A stretch of 64,000 nt of DNA, taken from NCBI RefSeq assembly GCF_965655635.1, contig NZ_CBFHHE010000013.1:1-64000 (forward strand), given 5' to 3'. Source of the DNA: Nereida sp965655635. GTDB lineage: Bacteria > Pseudomonadota > Alphaproteobacteria > Rhodobacterales > Rhodobacteraceae. Shown here piece by piece: positions 16,208 to 22,863 of the stretch. The translations under genes were made by a program, and so were the position numbers. Below the pieces are notes generated by a model that saw nothing but the letters and a program-made list of their open reading frames with translations, was not told the DNA's origin and did not search any database. Numbering within the stretch: position 1 is the stretch's first letter; the number at the start of each line of letters is the position of its first letter.

Positions 16208-16762
16208 ATGGGTCTTCTGATCGCAGGTGTCATTTTGTGGAGTGCTGCGCACTTCTTTAAACGGTTAGCGCCTGCAGTGCGGGCAGGACTGGGCGATAAA
16301 GGACGCCTTTTGATAACTGCGGCTTTGGGCGCAAGCTTGCTATTGATCATTTTCGGCTATCGAACGGCCGACTTCATTCCTGTCTACATGCCACCGGAGT
16401 GGGCGCGCGGTGTAAACAACCTCGTCATGATTGCAGCGTTTTATGTTTTTGGGGCGTCTGCCGCAAAGCCCGCGAAAGTCTGGCTCGGTACGAAACTTCG
16501 CCATCCACAACTTACTGCAGTGGCGATCTGGGCGGTGGCGCATTTGTTGGTCAATGGTGACGCGGCATCTTTGGTGTTGTTCGGTGGACTACTGGCATGG
16601 GCCTTTGGCGCCATGGCTTTGATTAATCGCGCAGAAGGGCCGTGGGACGTGCCTGCTCAAGCACCAGTAAAAAAGGAAATTACTCTCTTCGTGATTACGG
16701 TAGTTCTTTATAGCCTTGTTGCGGCTATTCACATCTGGCTGGGTGTGAACCCGTTCGTTTAA
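16208..16762 (+). CDS. NnrU family membrane protein
   Basis: This 184-residue integral membrane protein has about five or six transmembrane segments and belongs to the NnrU family, recognised by SAAHFFKRLAPAVR near the start and HPQLTAVAIWAVAHLLVNGD in the middle. NnrU was named from a denitrification cluster, but the family is widespread in alphaproteobacteria without denitrification and its function is unsettled. No denitrification gene is visible here. It starts three bases after mcl2 and precedes a DUF1737 gene and mch, so it is probably translated from the same message as the ethylmalonyl-CoA pathway enzymes. Confidence 0.82.
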   Translation: MGLLIAGVILWSAAHFFKRLAPAVRAGLGDKGRLLITAALGASLLLIIFGYRTADFIPVYMPPEWARGVNNLVMIAAFYVFGASAAKPAKVWLGTKLRHPQLTAVAIWAVAHLLVNGDAASLVLFGGLLAWAFGAMALINRAEGPWDVPAQAPVKKEITLFVITVVLYSLVAAIHIWLGVNPFV

Positions 16763-16777
16763 TTGAAGGTGAAAGCT

Positions 16778-16981
16778 ATGAAACTGTATCGATTTTTATC
16801 CGAAGATGACACGTCTGACTTCTGCCACAAGGTGACGGATGCCTTGAATAAAGGATGGGAGCTTTACGGCGGCCCGACCCAAGCATGGGATACCGCAAAC
16901 GGAGTAATGCGGTGTGGTCAGGCTGTGACTAAAGAAGTTGAGGGCACATACACACGCGACACAAAGCTTGGCGAACATTAA
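16778..16981 (+). CDS. DUF1737 domain small protein
   Basis: This 67-residue cytoplasmic protein is recognised as a DUF1737 member by YRFLSEDDTSDFCHKVTDAL followed by NKGWELYGGPTQ and CGQAV. The family is small and of unknown function. The ATG at 16778 is preceded by GAAGGTG, which is a better start than the TTG at 16763. It lies between nnrU and mch (18 bases before the mch ATG) in one apparent operon. A role connected with acyl-CoA metabolism is only suggested by position. Confidence 0.8.
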   Translation: MKLYRFLSEDDTSDFCHKVTDALNKGWELYGGPTQAWDTANGVMRCGQAVTKEVEGTYTRDTKLGEH

Positions 16982-16999
16982 GATCAGAAAGGCACTTAC

Positions 17000-18034
17000 A
17001 TGACCTTAAACAAAACAAACGCGGGCCGCTTTTTTGAAGACTATGCGGTTGGTGATGTGATCCGTCATGCGGTGCCTCGAACGTTATCTGGGGGGGAGCG
17101 CGCACTTTACCACGCGCTCTACCCTGCGCGTCACGCAATTTATTCCTCTGATCAGTTTGCACAATCGTGCGGGCTGCGCGGTAGCCCTATCGATGACATG
17201 ATCGTTTTTCATACGGTCTTTGGCAAAACCGTACCTGATGTCTCTTTGAATGCAGTCGCAAATTTGGGGTATGCGGAGGCACGTTTTTTGAAGCCTGTTT
17301 GGGCTGGTGATACGCTGCGATCTGCATCAGAGGTGATCGGCGTTAAGCAAAATTCCAACGGCAAAACTGGTGTGGTCTGGGTTCGTACACGCGGCTTGAA
17401 CCAGCATGATGATGTTGTGCTGGAATACGTACGTTGGGTCATGGTGCGCAAAAATGACCTTGATGCACCCGCGCCGCAGGTAGTCATACCCGAACTGAGT
17501 AATGTGGTCCCAGCGAGCGAGTTGAACGTACCAGCTGGGCTTGATTTCAGCGTCTACGACGCGGAACTGGCTGGTGAAGCGCACCGGCTTGGTGATTATG
17601 CCGTTGGTGAGATCATTGATCACGTTGATGGGGTCACCGTTGAAGAAGCTGAGCATATGCTTGCAACGCGTCTCTGGCAAAACACCGCGAAGGTTCATTT
17701 TGACGCCACCAACCGGCCAGATGGCAAGCGGTTGATTTACGGCGGTCACGTCATCTCAATGGCGCGGGCTTTGTCATTTAACGGACTGGCAAATGCGCAA
17801 ATTATAGTTGGGATTAATTCTGGTGCTCATGCGAACCCGTGTTTTGCAGGCGATACACTACGTGCGTGGTCCGAGGTTTTGGACACCGCACAAACCGCCG
17901 TGCAGGGTGTTGGTGCGATCCGGTTAAGGCTTGTGGCGACAAAGGGTGATGCAGGAATTCTGCGTGGTGACGACGGAAAATATGGACCAGACGTGCTGCT
18001 TGATCTGGATTATTGGGCGCTGATGCCGACTTAG
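17000..18034 (+). CDS. mch: Mesaconyl-CoA hydratase (MaoC-type double hot-dog)
   Basis: This 344-residue protein with two MaoC-like hot-dog domains is consistent with mesaconyl-CoA (beta-methylmalyl-CoA) dehydratase/hydratase of the ethylmalonyl-CoA pathway. The N-terminal GRFFEDYAVGDVIRHAVPRT, central IDDMIVFHTVFGKTVPDVS and C-terminal HVISMARALSFNGLANA are as expected. The neighbouring mcl2, ecm and ccr genes strongly support the assignment. It terminates 25 bases before the paired operators of the sdh promoter region. An unrelated MaoC dehydratase is less likely given length and context. Confidence 0.9.
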   Translation: MTLNKTNAGRFFEDYAVGDVIRHAVPRTLSGGERALYHALYPARHAIYSSDQFAQSCGLRGSPIDDMIVFHTVFGKTVPDVSLNAVANLGYAEARFLKPVWAGDTLRSASEVIGVKQNSNGKTGVVWVRTRGLNQHDDVVLEYVRWVMVRKNDLDAPAPQVVIPELSNVVPASELNVPAGLDFSVYDAELAGEAHRLGDYAVGEIIDHVDGVTVEEAEHMLATRLWQNTAKVHFDATNRPDGKRLIYGGHVISMARALSFNGLANAQIIVGINSGAHANPCFAGDTLRAWSEVLDTAQTAVQGVGAIRLRLVATKGDAGILRGDDGKYGPDVLLDLDYWALMPT

Positions 18035-18059
18035 GCGTATATGAGCGCAGGAGCCTTTA

Positions 18060-18095
18060 ATTGTGATCACAGCTTTTTCATGTGTGATCACAATT
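18060..18095. promoter_or_regulatory. Paired TGTGATCACA operators upstream of sdhC
   Basis: Two identical palindromes, TGTGATCACA at 18062..18071 and 18083..18092, lie 21 bp apart with the 11-base spacer GCTTTTTCATG. Core, spacing and the spacer TTTTTCA match the sucC pair in the orientation of transcription. On the + strand TTGTGA (18061) and TGTGAT (18083) are separated by 16 bp and could form the promoter itself. The first site begins about 180 bases before the sdhC ATG. Confidence 0.75.
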
Positions 18096-18193
18096 TTCGA
18101 AAAAGATGCGAATTAGGACAATTCGAAGCAGTTTTTCTCCAACTGCGCGCGTGACTCACATTCAAAAAGAGATACAAAGGGGTTAGCCCCGCC

Positions 18194-18216
18194 GTGCGAC
18201 CTTATTAAGGTGCGCA
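18194..18216 (+). promoter_or_regulatory. Dyad in the sdhC 5' leader
   Basis: The perfect dyad ACCTTA-T-TAAGGT (18199..18211) is extended by TGCG/CGCA arms with a one-base bulge, 26 bases before the sdhC ATG. It could be an RNA hairpin in the leader. Function is unknown. Confidence 0.35.
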
Positions 18217-18241
18217 TTGCAAGCCAACGAAGGGAACACCT

Positions 18242-18625
18242 ATGGCCGATGTAAACCGTGGCAATCGCCCGCTTTCGCCGCATTTGGCAATTTACCGTCC
18301 TCAGTTGACGTCAATGACGTCGATCTTGACGCGTATTACTGGCAATGCACTTTTGATCTCAACTTTGCTTGTCGTTTGGTGGTTTTTGTCCGCTGCTATT
18401 TCGCCGGAGTACTTTGCGTATGCTGACGGTGTTCTGACCAGCTGGTTTGGCGACATTGTGTTGACACTTTCTGTGTTGGGCCTTTGGTATCACACCCTGG
18501 CCGGCCTGCGTCATCTTATCTGGGATATGGGATACGGCCTTGAGGTGGAGCAGGCTGAAAAGATGGGCATCGTCTGCCTTGTTGGATCAGTTGTTTTGAC
18601 CCTTATTACCGTCCTCGTTGTTTAA
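18242..18625 (+). CDS. sdhC: Succinate dehydrogenase cytochrome b556 subunit
   Basis: This 127-residue membrane anchor of complex II has the N-terminal RPLSPHLAIYRPQLTS motif, SILTRITGNA near residue 40 (the quinone-site Ser/Arg region), three transmembrane helices and the haem-ligand histidine region YHTLAGLRHLIWD. It is the first gene of sdhCDA-lipoprotein-sdhB. AAGGGAA precedes the start. It binds haem b and ubiquinone together with SdhD. Confidence 0.95.
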   Translation: MADVNRGNRPLSPHLAIYRPQLTSMTSILTRITGNALLISTLLVVWWFLSAAISPEYFAYADGVLTSWFGDIVLTLSVLGLWYHTLAGLRHLIWDMGYGLEVEQAEKMGIVCLVGSVVLTLITVLVV

Positions 18626-18640
18626 TCGGAGCGCACAGAC

Positions 18641-19012
18641 ATGGCTTATTTGACAGATAGTAAACGTGCCGCTGGACTTGGCGCTGCGAAGACAGGCACC
18701 GAGCATCATTGGTCCATGATGGTGTCCTCTGTGGCGCTGCTTTTGCTGGTCCCACTATTCGTTTTCACCGTCGGTCCCGTAATCGGGAGTAGCCACGGCG
18801 AAATGGTCGCATATTTTGCAAAACCTTTCCCTGCTATTATAACAGCACTGACATTAACCGTGAGTTTGATGCACTTTAAGAATGGCGCACAGACCCTTAT
18901 CGAAGACTACGTACATGGCCCCGCGAAGAAGCTGACAATCATTGGCGTCATTTGCCTCAGCTACGCGGCCGCTGGAACCGCCCTTTTCTCAATCGCGCGC
19001 ATCGCGCTGTAA
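18641..19012 (+). CDS. sdhD: Succinate dehydrogenase hydrophobic membrane anchor
   Basis: This 123-residue second membrane anchor of complex II has three transmembrane helices. The segment GTEHHWSMMVSSVALLLLVP begins the first helix, and LMHFKNGAQTLIEDYVHGP carries the conserved His and the Asp-Tyr pair of the ubiquinone/haem region. It lies 15 bases after sdhC and 15 bases before sdhA. Confidence 0.94.
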   Translation: MAYLTDSKRAAGLGAAKTGTEHHWSMMVSSVALLLLVPLFVFTVGPVIGSSHGEMVAYFAKPFPAIITALTLTVSLMHFKNGAQTLIEDYVHGPAKKLTIIGVICLSYAAAGTALFSIARIAL

Positions 19013-19027
19013 TATCGGAGCACACTC

Positions 19028-20833
19028 ATGACTGCATACGATTGCGAAACACATGAATATGACGTTGTTGTCGTTGGCGCCGGTGGCGCTGGCCTGCGTG
19101 CAACGCTTGGTATGGCCGAGCAGGGCCTGCGTACGGCTTGTGTAACCAAGGTTTTCCCAACCCGCTCGCACACAGTTGCAGCGCAGGGTGGCATCGCGGC
19201 GTCCTTGTCTAACATGGGTCCTGATAACTGGCAGTGGCACATGTATGACACCGTCAAAGGATCTGACTGGCTGGGTGATACGGATGCGATGGAGTATCTG
19301 GCGCGCGAAGCACCCAAGGCCGTTTATGAGCTTGAGCACTACGGCGTGCCTTTCTCACGGACCGAAGAAGGCAAAATTTACCAACGCCCCTTTGGTGGTC
19401 ACACAACCGAATTCGGTGAAGGCCCACCCGTTCAGCGTACCTGTGCTGCAGCGGACCGTACTGGTCACGCGATTTTGCACACGCTTTACGGTCAAAGCCT
19501 GAAGAACAATGCCGAGTTCTACATTGAATACTTCGCAATCGACTTGATCATGTCCGATGACGGTCAGTGTCAGGGCGTTTTGTGCTGGAAGCTTGATGAC
19601 GGAACGCTGCACCTGTTCAGCGCAAAGATGGTCGTTTTGGCCACAGGCGGTTATGGCCGCGCATATTTCAGTGCAACGTCTGCCCACACCTGTACTGGTG
19701 ATGGCGGTGGTATGGTTGCCCGTGCTGGTCTGCCTCTGCAGGACATGGAATTTGTTCAATTCCACCCGACCGGTATCTACGGTGCAGGTTGCCTCATCAC
19801 AGAAGGTGCGCGCGGCGAGGGTGGTTATTTGACCAACTCCGAGGGCGAGCGCTTTATGGAGCGTTACGCACCAACTTACAAAGATCTTGCCAGCCGTGAT
19901 GTTGTTTCGCGCTGCATGACGATGGAAATTCGTGAAGGCCGCGGTGTTGGGGCCGAAGGTGATCATATCCACCTCCACCTGAACCACCTGCCCAAAGAAA
20001 CGCTTGATCTGCGCTTGCCCGGTATTTCGGAATCCGCACGGATTTTTGCAGGCGTTGACCTGACCAAAGAGCCGATCCCAGTGCTTCCAACTGTGCACTA
20101 CAACATGGGCGGCATTCCAACGAACTATTGGGGTGAAGTTCTTGCCCCGACCAAAGATAACCCTGACAATGTTGCACCGGGCCTTATGGCCGTTGGTGAA
20201 GCAGGTTGTGCGAGTGTTCATGGTGCAAACCGTTTGGGCTCAAACTCACTGATCGACTTGGTTGTGTTCGGTCGTGCCGCTGCGATCCGCGCGGCGGAAG
20301 TTGTTGACCCAAAAACACCTGTCCCGACGCCGAACCAACGTTCTGTTGAAGCTGCGATCAGTCGCTTTGACGGGTTGCGTTATGCCAAAGGTCACGTGCC
20401 AACTGCTGAGCTTCGTCTTGATATGCAAAAGACAATGCAGTCAGATGCAGCCGTGTTCCGTACAGACAAAACTCTGGCGGAGGGTGTTGAGAAGATGAAC
20501 GACGTCGCCGCACGTATGGGTGATGTTCAGGTGACGGACACATCAATGGTTTGGAACTCAGACCTGATGGAAACGCTTGAGCTTGGTAACCTACTGCCAA
20601 ACGCAGTTGCTACCGTTGTGGCCGCTGAGGCGCGTAAGGAATCACGCGGTGCACACGCTCACGAAGATTATCCGGACCGTGATGATGAGAACTGGCGCAA
20701 GCACAGCCTCGTTTGGTTCGATGGTATGAAAGCGGGCTTAGGCTATCGCGGTGTTCACCTGAACCCATTGACCAGCCACAACGACGGCGGCATCGACCTG
20801 AAGAAAATCGCGCCAAAGGCACGCGTCTACTAA
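19028..20833 (+). CDS. sdhA: Succinate dehydrogenase flavoprotein subunit
   Basis: This 601-residue FAD-containing catalytic subunit oxidises succinate to fumarate. It has the N-terminal Rossmann motif VVGAGGAGLRA, the covalent-FAD histidine region PTRSHTVAAQGGI, the substrate-site HPTGIYGAGCLITEGARGEG, the ELFTPTVHYNMGG-like segment (LPTVHYNMGGIPTN) and RLGSNSLIDLVVFGRA. Length and spacing are standard. It is followed by a small lipoprotein gene and not directly by sdhB. Confidence 0.98.
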   Translation: MTAYDCETHEYDVVVVGAGGAGLRATLGMAEQGLRTACVTKVFPTRSHTVAAQGGIAASLSNMGPDNWQWHMYDTVKGSDWLGDTDAMEYLAREAPKAVYELEHYGVPFSRTEEGKIYQRPFGGHTTEFGEGPPVQRTCAAADRTGHAILHTLYGQSLKNNAEFYIEYFAIDLIMSDDGQCQGVLCWKLDDGTLHLFSAKMVVLATGGYGRAYFSATSAHTCTGDGGGMVARAGLPLQDMEFVQFHPTGIYGAGCLITEGARGEGGYLTNSEGERFMERYAPTYKDLASRDVVSRCMTMEIREGRGVGAEGDHIHLHLNHLPKETLDLRLPGISESARIFAGVDLTKEPIPVLPTVHYNMGGIPTNYWGEVLAPTKDNPDNVAPGLMAVGEAGCASVHGANRLGSNSLIDLVVFGRAAAIRAAEVVDPKTPVPTPNQRSVEAAISRFDGLRYAKGHVPTAELRLDMQKTMQSDAAVFRTDKTLAEGVEKMNDVAARMGDVQVTDTSMVWNSDLMETLELGNLLPNAVATVVAAEARKESRGAHAHEDYPDRDDENWRKHSLVWFDGMKAGLGYRGVHLNPLTSHNDGGIDLKKIAPKARVY

Positions 20834-20876
20834 TGGCGCGCAGTTTTGCGATAACTTCATTGGCAGGAGCGTTAGC

Positions 20877-21206
20877 ATGATCCGTGCTGCGCTTTGCCTT
20901 TCTGCGGTGCTGGCCCTTGGTGCTTGTGACAAAGCCGAGCAGGCCGTTGATAAAGCGGCCCGCACAACGGCCAAAGCCGCTGTGGATGAGGTCCTCGTAA
21001 CGCAGTTGCCGTTTATTCCGAAGAACCAGATCACACCCTATTCTGACTGTGTGATCGATAGTGCATCATCTGGTGAAATTCTGTCACTGACCCGCGACGC
21101 GATTGGTCAAGTCAGTCAAAGCACTCTGAACACGGTTCAAACCATTCTCACACGACCCGAAGCGATCAAGTGTATCGCCGAAGCGGGTCTGACAACTCAA
21201 GGCTAA
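20877..21206 (+). CDS. Small lipoprotein encoded within the sdh operon
   Basis: This 109-residue predicted lipoprotein has an N-terminal hydrophobic stretch ending in the lipobox LALGAC (lipidated Cys17). An Ala/Lys-rich amphipathic helix follows (EQAVDKAARTTAKAAVDEVL), then a C-terminal domain with two more cysteines (YSDCVIDSA and AIKCIAEAG) that could form a disulfide. GGAG precedes the ATG. It lies 43 bases after sdhA and 11 bases before sdhB, so it is certainly within the operon. I do not recognise a characterised family; a role in complex II or the inner periplasmic face is inference from position only. Confidence 0.8.
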   Translation: MIRAALCLSAVLALGACDKAEQAVDKAARTTAKAAVDEVLVTQLPFIPKNQITPYSDCVIDSASSGEILSLTRDAIGQVSQSTLNTVQTILTRPEAIKCIAEAGLTTQG

Positions 21207-21217
21207 GGAGAAATTCC

Positions 21218-21997
21218 ATGGTTCAACTACGCCTCCCCAAAAACAGCCGCATGACCGCAGGCAAGACTTGGCCCAAGCCTGAAGGCGTGACCAACCTGCG
21301 CAAAGTCCAAGTGTACCGTTGGTCGCCTGACGACGATAAAAACCCGGCACTTGATACGTATTGGGTTGATATGGACACCTGTGGACCGATGGTTCTGGAT
21401 GTTCTGATCAAGATCAAAAACGAGATTGATCCGACACTTGCATTCCGCCGGTCATGCCGCGAGGGCATCTGTGGATCGTGCGCGATGAACATCGATGGCA
21501 TTAACACCCTTGCGTGTATCTACGGTGCGGATGAAGTTAAGGGTGACATCAAGATTTACCCTCTGCCGCATATGCCTGTTATCCGCGATTTGATCCCCGA
21601 CCTGACGCATTTTTATGCGCAGCACGCGAGCATTATGCCGTGGCTCGAAACAAAGACGAACCGCCCAGCAAAAGAGTGGCGCCAGTCGATTGAAGATCGC
21701 AAGAAGTTGGATGGTCTTTACGAATGCGTGATGTGCGCGTCCTGCTCAACGTCGTGCCCGTCTTACTGGTGGAACGGCGACAAATACCTTGGGCCAGCAG
21801 CATTGTTGCACGCATATCGCTGGATAATTGATAGCCGCGATGAAGCTACAGGCGAGCGCTTGGATGATCTTGAGGATCCGTTCAAGCTGTATCGCTGCCA
21901 CACCATTATGAACTGTGCAAAGACTTGCCCGAAGGGATTGAACCCAGCGAAGGCCATTGCGTCAATTAAGCAAATGATGGTCGAGCGCACGGTCTAG
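21218..21997 (+). CDS. sdhB: Succinate dehydrogenase iron-sulfur subunit
   Basis: This 259-residue iron-sulfur subunit of complex II has the [2Fe-2S] cluster motif CREGICGSCAMNIDG with a downstream TLAC, the [4Fe-4S] motif CVMCASCSTSCPSYWW and the [3Fe-4S] segment CHTIMNCAKTCPKGL. The ATG at 21218 with AAGGAG upstream is preferred over an in-frame ATG at 21170 that would overlap the lipoprotein gene. A strong terminator follows, ending the operon. Confidence 0.98.
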   Translation: MVQLRLPKNSRMTAGKTWPKPEGVTNLRKVQVYRWSPDDDKNPALDTYWVDMDTCGPMVLDVLIKIKNEIDPTLAFRRSCREGICGSCAMNIDGINTLACIYGADEVKGDIKIYPLPHMPVIRDLIPDLTHFYAQHASIMPWLETKTNRPAKEWRQSIEDRKKLDGLYECVMCASCSTSCPSYWWNGDKYLGPAALLHAYRWIIDSRDEATGERLDDLEDPFKLYRCHTIMNCAKTCPKGLNPAKAIASIKQMMVERTV

Positions 21998-22026
21998 GGT
22001 GTCCGTTCAGACTGAGGCAAATAATC

Positions 22027-22055
22027 AAAAAGCCCCGCCAATTGGTGGGGCTTTT
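22027..22055. terminator. Bidirectional intrinsic terminator between sdhB and deoD
   Basis: The stem AAAAAGCCCCGCC / GGTGGGGCTTTTT has a four-base loop (AATT), an A-tract before and a T-tract after. It lies between two convergent genes and can act on both strands. Confidence 0.9.
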
Positions 22056-22078
22056 TCTTTGTGGCGGCTAGCCTGGCT

Positions 22079-22786
22079 TTAACTGGGAAACGCAGCCTCA
22101 AGAGCGATTTCCACCATTTCCCCAAAGCTGCTTTGGCGTTCATCAGCAGGAATAGCATCGCCCGTTAGCAGGTGGTCTGACACAGTCATAACAGCCAGTG
22201 CCTTACGGCCAAACCGCGCCGCCAGGTTGTAAAGCTCGGCTGCTTCCATCTCGACTGCCAGAATACCATGGCGTGTCATCATTTCAGTCAGATCAGGGCG
22301 CTCGTCGTAAAAAACATCCGACGAGTAGATATTGCCTACGTGCACGTTAGAGCCTTTGGCCTTCGCGGCTGTAACTGCCTGTGACAACAGCCCATAGTCT
22401 GCGCAGGGGGCAAAGTTAACTTCCTTGAAGACGCCTGCGGACGGGGTGGAAATGGATGAGGCGGTCATCGCGATCACAACGTCACGGATACCAACGTGAT
22501 ATTGCATTGATCCGGTTGAACCAATGCGGATCAGGTTTTGCACATCATATTCGTTTATCAACTCATGGGCATAGATCGATAGGGATGCCATCCCCATCCC
22601 CGAGCCGTGGATCGTTACACGATTGCCTTTCCACATGCCTGTAAAGCCAAGCATGCCGCGAATTTCGTTGATACACTTCACGTCATCCAGAAACGTCTCA
22701 GCGGCCCATTTGGCGCGCAGTGGATCACCGGGCATCAAAACAGTTTCAGCAATGTCGCCTTTTTGTGCGCCAATATGGTGGGTCAT
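22079..22786 (-). CDS. deoD: Purine-nucleoside phosphorylase (DeoD type)
   Basis: This 235-residue hexameric-type purine nucleoside phosphorylase cleaves purine (deoxy)nucleosides with phosphate to free base and (deoxy)ribose-1-phosphate. Motifs are TVLMPGDPLRAKWAAE near the N-terminus, GSGMGMASLSIYAHELI, RIGSTGSMQ and AVEMEAAELY with the ribose-binding Met/Glu, plus VSDHLLTGD with the catalytic Asp. Length is normal. It may connect with the BMP-type nucleoside-like importer encoded about 11-16 kb away, but is not in an operon with it. Confidence 0.95.
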   Translation of the reverse strand: MTHHIGAQKGDIAETVLMPGDPLRAKWAAETFLDDVKCINEIRGMLGFTGMWKGNRVTIHGSGMGMASLSIYAHELINEYDVQNLIRIGSTGSMQYHVGIRDVVIAMTASSISTPSAGVFKEVNFAPCADYGLLSQAVTAAKAKGSNVHVGNIYSSDVFYDERPDLTEMMTRHGILAVEMEAAELYNLAARFGRKALAVMTVSDHLLTGDAIPADERQSSFGEMVEIALEAAFPS

Positions 22787-22863
22787 GGTCGTGCTCCGCG
22801 TTTAGGTGGTTGGCGTTAAACTGCCTTCGCACGCGCTGCTCCACAAGCCCCTCTATTGTGCGG

